Of a stretch of 64,000 nt of DNA, positions 54,541 to 64,000 are shown piece after piece. Position 1 is the first letter of the stretch; the number at the start of each line of letters is the position of its first letter. Position numbers and translations under genes: made by a program. Source of the stretch: Luzula sylvatica (taxonomy: Eukaryota > Streptophyta > Magnoliopsida > Poales > Juncaceae); contig OX326959.1 in NCBI GenBank assembly GCA_946800325.1, positions 24,745,447 through 24,809,446 of the forward strand, given 5' to 3'. The notes beneath the pieces were generated by a model, which was not told the origin of the DNA, did not search any database, and saw nothing but the letters and a program-made list of their open reading frames with translations.

Positions 54541-54990
54541 TGCCTTAAGTCATGGTGCGTTGTCACGCACAATATCATGCGTCATGATGCACCTACATGT
54601 CATACTTAGTTTTATCTCAGAGTGCGTCATGACACAAGATATCAAGCGTCATGACGCACCAAGAAAAAATGTGTCTTGAGTTGTGTAGCGTCACGACGGA
54701 CAATATCATGCGTCGTAACGCAATCACAACTAATAAAGAGAATCCTTGTACTGTCCGTCATGACGGACTCAACAAGCATCACGACAGACGACTTGAGAAA
54801 AGTCTAGGAAGATGTTCGTTACAACGAACCATTCAAGGGTTCTAACGAACCTTCAAGTACACATGCTTCCGTCATGAAGCACCAACGCTTGCGTCATGAC
54901 GGTACACATTCATTTTGAATATATTCAACGTAACGGCTAGTTTGACCAAGCCGTGTGTCATGATGCACCATAACTTGCGTCATGACGCAC
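54541..54990. repeat. Array of GCGTCATGACGC palindromes
   Basis: About fifteen copies of a 12-bp palindrome GCGTCATGACGC or close variants (GCGTCACGACGG, GCGTCATGATGC, CCGTCATGACGG, TTCGTTACAACGAAC), spaced 10-40 bp. The halves contain TGACG, the core of bZIP/TGA (as-1-type) sites. The variants CCGTCATGACGGAC and TTCGTTACAACGAA mix this motif with the CCGTTATAACGG type of the related element. Confidence 0.85.
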
Positions 54991-55029
54991 TGTTCAAGAA
55001 ACTTAAGTTTGTGAGTGGACTATGTGTTC

Positions 55030-55037
55030 TATAAATA
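55030..55037 (+). promoter_or_regulatory. TATA box of the LTR-type element
   Basis: TATAAATA in GTGTTCTATAAATAGTCCCCC, followed by a short leader with CTCTCTCC. Positionally conserved with 26548-26541 in the inverse copy. The palindrome array ends about 40 bp upstream. Confidence 0.6.
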
Positions 55038-55674
55038 GTCCCCCTCTTAAGTTTCTCTCTCCAATTCTTCCACACTTTGAATAGCAAACTAAAAGAGAGA
55101 AACCTAGCCAAAATTTTTGAGTTTATCTTTCCAAACATTCTTAGGGATTATTAGATCCACTTTCGAATCCATCAAATATGATTCCCAACTTGCGTGATCG
55201 ATCATGTTTTAGTTCGTATTTATATAAATTGTAATAGACTATTACAAGAGTTGTAAATCCCGTCATAGATCGATAGAAGCGTGTAAATCGATCTAGGCAA
55301 ACCTCGTAATTGTTTGATTTGGGTATTCAATCGAAACCCGAAAATGCGTAAGGCGACCGCGTTCCGTAGATATACTTGCAATCAATCGAGTCGGACGATT
55401 GAGCAAGTAACCTCCGGAAACGTAGGTACTTGCAATCAATCGAGTCGGACAACTAAAACTACATATCAACCACCTACCGAACTCCGTAAACAAATATCTT
55501 GTGTTATTTGTTTCGGTATTGTATTTATTTCTCTAATTTATTTACGCATCCGCACCAAATTGTAATTGTATTCCATTATCGCGAAAATTGGACCTTAGTA
55601 CTTTCTATTCTCCTCCCTCTAGGTCTAAATTAAACAACAAAAACATGATAATGATCAGTAATTATTTATATGTC

Positions 55675-55790
55675 CATGTTATTATTCTCATTTCTAATGA
55701 ATAAGCTATTATTATTATACAAGCAGAGAATGAATAAGCTATTATTATTATTTATATGTCCATGATAATGATTGTAGCGCTTCATGAGAC
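55675..55790. other. Rearrangement junction with filler DNA
   Basis: Two copies of AATGAATAAGCTATTATTATTA surround a stray ACAAGCAGAGAATG (55719-55733), which is a copy of sequence at 55790-55803 inside the adjoining copia fragment; TTATATGTCCATG is also repeated (55667 and 55754). Small templated copies at a breakpoint are a hallmark of repair with template switching. Confidence 0.7.
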
Positions 55791-56142
55791 AAGCAGAGAA
55801 TGTGTATGGTTGAGATTAATGATTCAAAATATACAAAAATCATGTGGTATTAAATTAATTAAAGAGAATCCAACCGTAATATTTGAAGATAATGCTGCTT
55901 GCATTACTCAAATAAAAGATGGTTATATCAAAGGAGATAGAACCAAACATATTTCTCCAAAATTCTTTTCGACACATGAGCTTCAAAAGAATGGTGAAAT
56001 AGATGTTCAACAGATTTGGTCAATTGACAATGTAGCGGATCTTTTCACCAAGTCATTACCAACTACAACTTTCAAGAAGTTGGTCTACAAAATTGGACTT
56101 CGTCAACTCAAGGATATTTGTATAAATCAGTGGGAGACTTAG
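55774..56142 (+). pseudogene. 3' fragment of a second copia pol (RNase H end)
   Basis: Encodes the last about 120 codons of pol (SRECVWLRLMIQ, ADLFTKSLPT, ending INQWET and TAG) and matches 61208-61575 almost base for base. Here the tryptophan codon that is TGA in the downstream element is still TGG. It is followed by the same polypurine tract and then the 5' LTR of the full element. The rest of this copy is missing. Confidence 0.9.
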
Positions 56143-56258
56143 TACGCATTGCACTATTTTCCTTGATCAGGATTTTATCCCACTGGGTTTTTCCTGACAA
56201 GGTTTTTAACGAGGCATGTTTTCTTATGCGTGCGAAATCAAATACATTCAAGGGGGAG

Positions 56259-56539
56259 TATTTGAATGTGAATGTATGTTGTGTGTTATGTATGAATAGG
56301 AATGTATGGTGTGTGTTATGTATGAATTATGTGTGTGTGTAAATGGTGTTGTGTGTTTGTGTGTTATGTATGATGGTGTTGTGTGTTATGTGGGGAGGGA
56401 TGAGGTAGCTTATAAATACCTCCTCTTTGTAATGAGATTGATAAGCATTAAAAGAGAGAAAGAGAAGAAAGAAACATTCATCTTCCTCATTCATTCATGT
56501 CTTGAGTTTTATTTCTTTAGTCTTGCCTCTTTTACAACA
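56259..56539 (+). repeat. 5' LTR of the copia element (281 bp)
   Basis: Starts TATTTGAATGTG (the canonical TG start is altered in both LTRs) and ends TTACAACA. TATA box TATAAATA at 56411-56418. Contains an extra AGGAATGTATGGTGTGTGTTATGTATGAAT duplication near 56297 that the 3' LTR lacks. Confidence 0.85.
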
Positions 56540-56560
56540 CGTTATCAGCACGAAGCTCTA
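56540..56560 (+). promoter_or_regulatory. Primer-binding region of the copia element
   Basis: CGTTATCAGCACGAAGCTCT follows the 5' LTR directly. It shares the TATCAG core with the plant initiator-Met-tRNA primer site TGGTATCAGAGC, so a Met-tRNA-type primer is likely. Confidence 0.55.
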
Positions 56561-56599
56561 CGAGATTTCTAGTTAAGGTAAGAACATTTATTATTCTTC

Positions 56600-56878
56600 C
56601 ATTTTTCTTTTCTCATCTTACAAACGAAGTTACAAACGGAGTTTGTATTGTTCTTTTCTTCCCTTACAAACAAAGTTACAAACAAAGTTTGTATTGATTT
56701 TCCATTCTCTTACAAACGAAGTTACAAACGGAGTTTGTATTGTTCTTTTTTTTTCTTCCCTTACAAACAAAGTTACAAACAAAGTTTGTATTGATCTTCC
56801 ATTCTCTTACAAACGAAGTTACAAAAAAAGTTTGTATTGCCTTTTTCTTTTTCTCCTCTTACAAACAAAGCTTGTATT
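56600..56878 (+). repeat. Tandem repeats in the copia leader
   Basis: Six or so units of CTTACAAACGAAGTTACAAACGGAGTTTGTATTG with T-rich spacers of variable length. Because GTTTGTAA and TTACAAAC occur together, each unit can fold into a hairpin. The open frames crossing it are periodic artefacts. Confidence 0.85.
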
Positions 56879-57829
56879 ATGACAAATCTAGCAAAGCTAG
56901 AATTTGTTGCCTTGGACATATTAGGCACAAATTATTTATCATGGATTCTTGATGCGGAAATCCATTTAGGGGCCATGGCTCTCGGAGACACCATAAAAAT
57001 TGAAAACAAATCATCAACCCAAGAAAAGACAAAAGCCATGATTTTCTTACGTCATCATTTACATGAGGGGATAAAACATGAATACCTCACAGTTAAAGAA
57101 CCTGATGTTCTATGGCCGAATCTAAAAGAAAGATATGATCACCAAAAAACTGTATTTCTTCCAAAAGCTCGATACGAGTGGATGCACCTAAGGTTGCAAG
57201 ATTACAAATCAGTGCTCGATTATAATTCCGCAATGTTTAAAATTACATCACAAATGAAACTTTGCGGAGAAAACATCACTGATGCGGATATGTTAGAGAA
57301 AACATTCTCTACTTTTCATGCCTCGAATATGCCCCTGCAGCAGCAATATCGAGAACGTGGTTTTAAGAAATATCCTGATTTAATATCATGTCTGCTCGTA
57401 GCAGAACAAAATAATGAACTTTTGTTGAAAAATCATGAATCTCGTCCAACTGATTCTACTCCACTCCCAGAAGTGAATGCTACCACTTTTAGAGGTCATG
57501 GCCGTGGACGTGGTCGCGGTCATGGACGAGGCCGAGGTCGAGGTTACGCTTGGAAAAGAAATGATGAAATTAAGAAACCAATGCATGAGAAGAAGAAAAA
57601 TCAACAAAATGCAGTTTATAATGGATCCGAAAGTCCATGCTTCAAATGTGGTGTAAAAGGGCACTGGTCACGTACATGTCGTACACCGAAACACCTTGTT
57701 GAGCTTTATCAAGTTTCACTGAAAGAAAATAATAAGGAGGTCAATTTTGCTTGTCAAGATAATGAAGACCATTCGAGTATGCCCACAAGTGTGACAAATT
57801 TGAGTGTGGAGGATTACCTCGCCCCATGA
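56879..57829 (+). CDS. gag: Copia gag polyprotein (intact frame, 316 aa)
   Basis: ATG 56879 begins MTNLAKLEFVALDI, the usual start of copia gag; no upstream in-frame Met is needed. Residues about 10-200 form the gag/UBN2-type region (YLSWILDAEIHL, LRHHLHEGIKHEYLTV, LWPNLKERYDHQKTV). An Arg-Gly-rich stretch (about 205-225) precedes a CCHC zinc knuckle at 254-267 (C-X2-C-X4-H-X4-C). The frame ends at TGA 57827. Gag forms the virus-like particle and binds element RNA. The frame is intact and, unlike pol, could still be translated. Confidence 0.88.
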   Translation: MTNLAKLEFVALDILGTNYLSWILDAEIHLGAMALGDTIKIENKSSTQEKTKAMIFLRHHLHEGIKHEYLTVKEPDVLWPNLKERYDHQKTVFLPKARYEWMHLRLQDYKSVLDYNSAMFKITSQMKLCGENITDADMLEKTFSTFHASNMPLQQQYRERGFKKYPDLISCLLVAEQNNELLLKNHESRPTDSTPLPEVNATTFRGHGRGRGRGHGRGRGRGYAWKRNDEIKKPMHEKKKNQQNAVYNGSESPCFKCGVKGHWSRTCRTPKHLVELYQVSLKENNKEVNFACQDNEDHSSMPTSVTNLSVEDYLAP

Positions 57830-58074
57830 ACGAAGATGACATTTTTCAGATGATCATGGTTTAATCTAGTTATTTTTATAAAATCTAGTCTTTATCATAT
57901 GTATTATGAAAGTTTATGTTAATCGCATGTTACGTATTTTGTTGTCCTTTTATATATCACTAAGTTTTGTATCCAAAATGTTATTTAATATCTTTTAATT
58001 TTATTTCTAATGGTATTTTTCTTTTTCAATAGTTAAGATACTTTATTTATTTCAAAATGGATATCGAAGATATA
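57830..58074 (+). other. Gag-pol spacer
   Basis: About 245 bp of AT-rich sequence with stops in all frames separates gag from the protease motif, and pol is in a different frame. Ty1/Copia elements of Arabidopsis are reported to make a short gag RNA by splicing and early termination near this place; this spacer may play that role, but no splice sites were proven. Confidence 0.4.
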
Positions 58075-61000
58075 TGATTAGCTGATAGTGCAACAACGCA
58101 CACTATACTTAGAAAAATGAAATATTTTTCTAATATTATAGAAACAAGGGCTAATGTCAATACAATATCAGGCACTACAAATATAATCGAAGGCTCTGGA
58201 AGAGCAATTATTTTGATGCCTGGAGGAACAAAGTTTATAATAAACAATGCCTTGTTATCTACAAAATCAAAACGAAATTTGCTAAGTTTTAAAGATGTGC
58301 GTCGAAATGGATATCATATTGTAACAACAAATGAAGGTAATGTTGAATACCTTCAAATAACAAGTATTGTACGTGGAAGTAAATGCATACTAGAAAGATT
58401 ACCTGCATTGTCCACTGGTTTGTACTATATACATATAAGTACAATTGAGACTCATGCTATAGTGAACCAGGAGTTCAATAGTTTGAGAAATTGTTTTTCA
58501 ATTTGGCATGACCGTTTAGGCCCTGGAGCCATAATGATGCGAATAATTATAGAGAACTCGCATGGGCATTCGTTAAAGAACCAGAAGATTCTTTTACCAA
58601 ATGAGCTATCATGTACATCATGTTATGAAGGAAAGTTAATTGTCAGACCATCACCAATAAAGGTTGGAAATGAATCTCCTTCTTTTCTTGAACGTATCCA
58701 AGGAGATATATGTGGGCCCATTACTCCTTCATGTGGACCATTTAGATATTTTATGGTGCTGATAGATACATCTACTATATGGTCACATGTATGTTTATTG
58801 TCTTCCCGAAATATAGCATTTGCTAAATTGCTTGCTCAAATAATTCGATTGAGGGCTCAATTTCCAGATTATACAATTAAGACCATTCGTCTGGATAATG
58901 CCGGAGAATTCATATCTCAATCATTTAATGACTATTGTATGTCTATTGGGATTAAGGTCGAGCATTCAGTGGCCCACACACATACACAAAATGGTCTAGC
59001 AGAATCTCTAATTAAGAGAATACAATTAATCGCAAGACCCCTGATTATGAAATCAAAGTTACCATCCTCAGTTTGGGGTCATGCAGTTTTGCATGCTGCA
59101 ACTTTAATTAAATTAAGACCAACTACATATCATACATACCCTCCTCAACAAATTGTGACTGGCCAGCAGCCAGACATATCCCATTTAAGAATTTTTGGAT
59201 GTGCGGTATATATTCCGATAGCTCCACCACAACGCACAAAAATGGGTCCCCAAAGAAGGTTGGGAATATATGTTGGTTATGAGTCTCCATCAATTATTAA
59301 GTATCTTGAACCAACAACTGGAGACCTTTTCACAGCAAGATTTGCAGATTGTCAATTTGACGAGATTAATTTTCCACCTTTAGGGGGAGAGAAAAGAAAG
59401 CTGGAAAAACAAAAAATTACATGGAATGCATCACCAATGGCTCAATTTGATCCTCGAACCAGTCAATCTGAACAAGAAGTTCAGAAAATCATTCATTTGC
59501 AACAAATTGCAAATCAGTTACCTGATGCATTTACAGGTATAAAAAGAATAACAAAATCACATATTCCAGCAGTAAATGCTCCTTCTCATATTGAGATACC
59601 TTTGGATAGTCAGAATAATGATATACGCCAGAAGCGTGGCCGGCCACTCGGTTCCAAAGATAAAAATCCAAGGAAGAAAAGAGAGCATGATAAGAAAGTT
59701 GGCAACACCAAAGATAATGATAAAATAAATCCTTCTGAAAAGGATAATGAGGATAAAAATGTAGAGGACATAAATGAACAAATAGAGATTCAGGAACCTG
59801 ATAACATTGAAAATGTTAATAATGAAGAAATCTCAATAAAACATGTCTCTACCGGAAAGAAATAGAACCGAAATAAAACTATAATTGATCACATTTTTGC
59901 ATATGCTATAGCAGCTGATATAATAAATGAACAAGAGGATCTAGAGCGAAAATCTATTGAGGAATGTCGACAAAGAAATGATTGGCCAAAATGGAAGGAA
60001 GCAATTCAAACATAATTGAATTCACTAGCAAAACGTGAAGTTTTTGGACCTGTAGTCCAAACACCTGAGGGTATACAACCTGTGGGTTACAAGTGGGTGT
60101 TTGTAAGAAAACGCAATGAAAAGAATGAAATCGTAAGATACAAAACAAGACTAGTAGCCCAAGGTTTTACTCAGAAACCGGGAATAGATTATGTAGAAAC
60201 ATATTCTCCGGTATTATATGCGATTACATTCAGATTTTTGATTAGTTTGACAGTCTTTGAAGGACTCCAGATGCGACTCATGGACGTTGTAACCGCATAT
60301 TTATATGGATCACTTGATAGTGATATTTACATGAAAATCTCCGGAGGAATAAAACAGCCAGAAGCATGTAATAGAATACATCGAAGTATGTATTCTATAA
60401 AATTAAAAAGATCTTTATATGGATTGAAACAATCTGGAAGAATGTGGTACAATCGTTTAAGTGAATACCTAACAAATGAAGGATATCAAAATAATCCTGT
60501 CAGTCCATGTGTCTTTATCAAGAGATCAAATTGTGGATTTGTTATTATTGCAGTATACGTCGATGATTTGAATATCATTGGAACTCCTGAAGAGCTTGAA
60601 AATACTGCAAAATATTTAAAACGAGAATTTGAAATGAAAGACCTTGGTAAAACCATATTTTGTATTGGTTTACAAATCGAGTATATAAAAAATGAGATAT
60701 TTGTTCATCAATCCACTTATACAAAGAATATACTAAAACGTTTTAATATGGACAAATGTCACCCATTAAGCTCACCTATGGTTGTCAGATCTCTTGATGT
60801 AAAGAAAGATTGCTTTCGTCCTGGAGATGATAATGAAGAAATTCTTGGTCCAGAAGTACCATATTTAAATGCAATTAGTGCATTAATGTATCTTGCTAAC
60901 AACACACGTCCTGATATAGCATTTGTTGTCAATTGTTTAGCAAGAAATAGTTCTGCACCAACTCGAAGACATTGGAATGGTATTAAACATATATTCCGTT

Positions 61001-61575
61001 ATCTTCGAGGAACAATTGACATGGGATTATTATACATGAAAATCAATGAACCGGAATTGGTTGGATATTCAGATGCTGGGTATTTGTCAGACCCACATAA
61101 AGCACGTTCACAGACCGGATATGTGAATACATATGACAATACTACTATTTCTTGGCGTTCAACCAAACAAACATTAGAGGCTACATCAACAAATCATTCT
61201 GAGATTGTAGCGTTTCATGAGACAAGCAGAGAATGTGTATGGTTGAGATTAATGATTCAAAATATACAAAAATCATGTGGTATTAAATTAATTAAAGAGA
61301 ATCCAACCGTAATATTTGAAGATAATGCTGCTTGCATTACTCAAATAAAAGATGGTTATATCAAAGGAGATAGAACCAAACATATTTCTCCAAAATTCTT
61401 TTCGACACATGAGCTTCAAAAGAATGGTGAAATAGATGTTCAACAGATTTGACTAATTGACAATGTAGCGGATCTTTTCACCAAGTCATTACCAACTACA
61501 ACTTTCAAGAAGTTGGTCTACAAAATTGGACTTCGTCAACTCAAGGATATTTGTATAAATCAGTGGGAGACTTAG
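58075..61575 (+). pseudogene. pol: Copia pol (protease, integrase, RT, RNase H) with stop codons
   Basis: One frame runs through, broken by TGA 58075-58077, TAG 59863-59865, TAA 60013-60015 and TGA 61450-61452. Protease: LADSATTHTIL directly after the first stop. Integrase zinc region: WHDRLG then CTSC, but the second His of the H-X4-H pair is missing, probably a 3-bp loss. Integrase core: acidic residues in QGDICGPI, RLDNAGEF and GLAES (DDE triad present). RT: LVAQGFTQ, then YVDDLNIIG near 60555. RNase H: SDAGYLSDPHKARSQTGY and NHSEIVAFHE. At least two stops and the His loss would prevent function of the polyprotein. Confidence 0.9.
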
Positions 61576-61675
61576 TACGCATTGCACTATTTTCCTTGAT
61601 CAGGATTTTATCCCACTGGGTTTTTCCTGACAAGGTTTTTAACGAGGCATGTTTTCTTATGCGTGCGAAATCAAA

Positions 61676-61691
61676 TACATTCAAGGGGGAG
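61676..61691 (+). promoter_or_regulatory. Polypurine tract of the copia element
   Basis: ATACATTCAAGGGGGAG sits directly before the 3' LTR; the same sequence precedes the 5' LTR at 56249-56258, where it belongs to the upstream truncated copy. Confidence 0.75.
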
Positions 61692-61945
61692 TATTTGAAT
61701 GTGAATGTATGTTGTGTGTTATGTATGAATTATGTGTGTGTGTAAATGGTGTTGTGTGTTTGTGTGTTATGTATGATGGTGTTGTGTGTTATGTGGGGAG
61801 GGATGATCAGGTAGCTTATAAATACCTCATCTTTGTAATGAGATTGATAAGCATTAAAAGAGAGAAAGAGAAGAAAGAAACATTCATCTTCCTCATCCAT
61901 TCATGTCTTGAGTTTTATTTCTTTAGTCTTGCCTCTTTTACAACA
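61692..61945 (+). repeat. 3' LTR of the copia element (254 bp)
   Basis: Near-identical to 56259-56539 apart from lacking one 30-bp unit and having GATGATCAGG for GATGAGG. TATAAATA at 61817-61824. Ends TTACAACA at 61945. A poly(A)-type region is not distinct. Confidence 0.88.
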
Positions 61946-61961
61946 ATTATCATTATAATAA

Positions 61962-61990
61962 CTAGGGAGTCCGTCGCTTTCTTCAAAATT
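61962..61990 (-). mobile_element. Helitron 3' terminus, minus orientation (weak)
   Basis: On the minus strand GAAAGCGACGGACTCC precedes CTAG (61965-61962) and T. The stem is poor (GCGACGGAC), but position and insertion context fit. It abuts the copia 3' LTR at a distance of 16 bp. The element would extend right toward 62600. Confidence 0.35.
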
Positions 61991-62688
61991 CTATAATTTA
62001 ATTTTTTGAAAATAATCACCAAAACAAAAGAAATTGATACTTTCAACTAAAAAAAGTACGAAAATATTTTTGTCACATTTTTTACTAACCATCATAATAG
62101 TTTGAGATTATGCATACTATACGTGAAATTGCTTTTTAAGCATAAAATATTAAAATTTATGTAATGTTTTTCAGAATTAACATGATATTTGATATTTTTA
62201 TTGTAAAAGTATTATGATATTTATTGTTTTTTAGGATTAATATTATTCCATATAGATACCACGTGCAAGAAGTCTGATTATATAGATTTTATTGAAAAAA
62301 ATGATAAACTTTTGAATTAAATAATATCAAATAAAAAACAAGTATTTCACAATTATATTTTTTAAATTTTTTCAGTGTATCTAGTCGTATCCAGGCGATT
62401 TTGGAGAGATTTGACAAAAATATAATGAGACTAATTAAAAAATAATATTATGTTAACTTAAACACGATTTATTTATTTTTTTGTCAAATACGAAACTAAT
62501 AAAAAATATATTCAAAAGTATAAAACCTTCAATTAAAATTGAGTACAAATCGACGACAAATACACTTCGTGTGCTTGTTGAACAGTCTCACTTTCAAGCC
62601 ATAAATTCAAATCACGTTTGAACTCTGAACCTAGTTTGTTTCCAGTGTCGTGACGAACAAGTCATGAATCGACGACAAATATTTAACA
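61991..62688. other. AT-rich repeat-derived spacer
   Basis: No gene. 62530-62690 contains two CGACGACAAAT words (62550 and 62670) and TCGTGACGAACAAGTCATGAATCGACG; no known element recognised. Confidence 0.35.
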
Positions 62689-63928
62689 TCATCACTTTTT
62701 TTAACCATTGATTATGATATGTGGCAAAATTTAGACCATTCATTAATCATTATTTTTTTATAAATATTTTTTCTTTGTAGCTATTTAAGTGTTTCTTATT
62801 TTACACTATGTTTTAAGGATTTTTAGAAATCCACATAATCATATATTAATGATGGGGAATACTTTTATTGGTTAGATTCATGTTAGACTAAGTTTATTCA
62901 ATTGTTTATCATTTCACATAAGTTTACTTGATCAAATGTGAATGCAATGAAAGATGAAAAGTTAAAATATAAAATACTAATAACATAATAAACATACACC
63001 ATATAGTAGTATTATTTTTAGAATTTTAATTTTAAAAATTCATCAAATATATTCGTTTTAATTTTCTCTTTATTTTGACATCCATATTAGCACAGTTTAT
63101 ACATACCATTTTTCATAATTTGAATTTGTAAAATATTATGTAAAAATACAATGCAAAAAATGCATTTTTACAAAGTATAATTTTAATTATTCTATTTACA
63201 TAATTGAATTTTAAATATTAATATTTATTTTTAGAAATTACAACTATACTAATATCATATAAAACTAAGTTGATTATATTTGTGATTTTAATCAAACAAA
63301 TTTAATATTATTTTCTTTGAAAAATAATAGAAATAAAAAAAGCATATGCATCGAATAAATTCTTAAATTTATAAACACTTACAAAATAGTAATATTATTT
63401 TTAAAAATATAAAATTAACAAAAATCATATGACATAAAATAATTTATATTTATGTTATGCTAAATTAATTTTTTATATTATTTATTAAATTACTTTCACT
63501 ATTTAGCTTGATATTATTTATAATTTTCATTGCATTTTTAATCAATAACAAATTATTAGTATTTAATAATTAATAATATGTTACTACGTATGTTGTATGA
63601 TTTATTATTTTTTACATTTAATATTGTATGGAATATTACGAACAACAATAATATAATATTTGTTGTTATGTTTTTTTTGTAGTTATACCTCATAGATTAT
63701 TATTATACAATCACATTAATATAAGTGTTATTACTTAATTAAGAAAATGAAATTTTTTGTCATCATAATATAAAATAATTGAAAAACTTATACATAATCA
63801 TATATAAATTAGTTCAAATAATTATATTATGAAATGATATTATAAATATCATCGTTTTTATAAGTATTTTATGTTACAATGAAAAACATAATTAACATCA
63901 TCGCCGCGTAGAGCGAGTGTTCTCATAG
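62689..63928 (+). mobile_element. Non-autonomous Helitron, 1240 bp, same family as 39932-41139
   Basis: Starts TCATCACTTTTTTTAACC after A; ends with the decayed stem CGCCGCGTAGAGCGAG, TGTTCT and CATAG (canonical CTAG changed) before T at 63928. It aligns with the 39932 copy over the whole length. The stem mismatch (CGTAGAGCG for CGTAGCGCG) and the altered CTAG indicate decay. Confidence 0.82.
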
Positions 63929-64000
63929 TTATATTCATACTCAGGCTCCTATAATTCCATATTCATATTCGCTGTAGTTCGACTCACTGTAGTTTGGTGG

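Larger units (their letters stand above)
54380..55645 (+). mobile_element. LTR-type element, plus orientation, with palindrome array
   Basis: 55020-55645 is homologous to the reverse complement of 25978-26570 (see there). TATA box at 55030, then leader, then the end CTCCCTCTAGGTCTAAATTAAACAAC. Upstream 54541-54990 is a palindrome array. No coding sequence. The start is uncertain (about 54361-54400). Either a solo LTR or part of a larger non-autonomous element; directly adjacent is the truncated copia at 55774. Confidence 0.6.
56259..61945 (+). mobile_element. Ty1/copia LTR retrotransposon, near-complete, coding-dead
   Basis: 5' LTR 56259-56539, primer-binding region, repeated leader, gag (56879-57829), pol remnant (58075-61575) in the order protease-integrase-RT-RNase H, polypurine tract and 3' LTR 61692-61945. 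Integrase before RT defines copia. The two LTRs differ by a 30-bp duplication, a 3-bp indel and about two substitutions, so insertion was recent. Despite that, pol has at least four in-frame stops, so the element probably moved using enzymes of another copy. No 5-bp duplication can be tested because the left flank is another copy's internal end. Confidence 0.93.

Noticed and set aside
61946..61950. 5-bp target duplication of the copia element (ATTAT)
   Set aside because: The left flank of the 5' LTR is the internal end of another copy, so no duplication can be tested.

Overview
The window is nuclear DNA of a flowering plant, most likely a eudicot. The genes have short GT-AG introns, and every confident gene belongs to a plant family: ZmPK1-type receptor kinases, a CASP-like protein, an LHW-type bHLH factor, a BPM-type MATH-BTB protein, a plant COX7a-like subunit, a WIYLD protein and an FPF1 protein. 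The intergenic DNA is AT-rich and full of plant transposons. The species cannot be named from the sequence alone.

Layout. 1-20 kb is a receptor-kinase cluster: the 3' end of one kinase (plus strand, 1-244), two complete two-exon ZmPK1-like genes (minus strand, 1910-4596 and 16480-19729) and a first-exon relic (11855-11980). Between them lie a 3.2-kb Mutator-like element (5024-8230, 10-bp target duplication) carrying a FAR1-domain gene and captured purple-acid-phosphatase exons, a 1.67-kb solo LTR (9689-11355), a CACTA remnant, a Helitron end and a hAT-like element. 20-28 kb is nested, decayed repeats: a hAT-like element, fold-back elements, a dead copia RT/RNase H region and an LTR of a family that recurs at 54-55.6 kb.

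28-38.4 kb is the gene island: CASP-like 5B (28352-29170, +), a 79-aa conserved small protein (29656-29895, -), an eight-exon LHW-like bHLH gene (31329-33677, +), a BPM-like CUL3 adaptor (33918-35473, -), a COX7a-like subunit (36478-36803, +) and a WIYLD-domain protein (37470-38387, +). These are unrelated housekeeping or regulatory genes; nothing suggests joint function beyond closeness.

38.4-64 kb is gene-poor. It holds Helitrons of one family (one with a second Helitron nested inside it), two copies of a tRNA-derived SINE (one with a 14-bp target duplication), an FPF1-like gene broken by a 358-bp LTR insertion (45381-46052), and a recently inserted but coding-dead Ty1/copia element (56259-61945) preceded by the tail of a near-identical second copy.

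Most unusual features: LTR-type elements with dense arrays of 12-14-bp perfect palindromes whose sequence differs between two copies of one family; the Mutator-like element that combines a FAR1-only gene with captured phosphatase exons; and several insertions datable by target duplications or by comparison with an empty paralogous site. No new multi-gene enzymatic system was seen.
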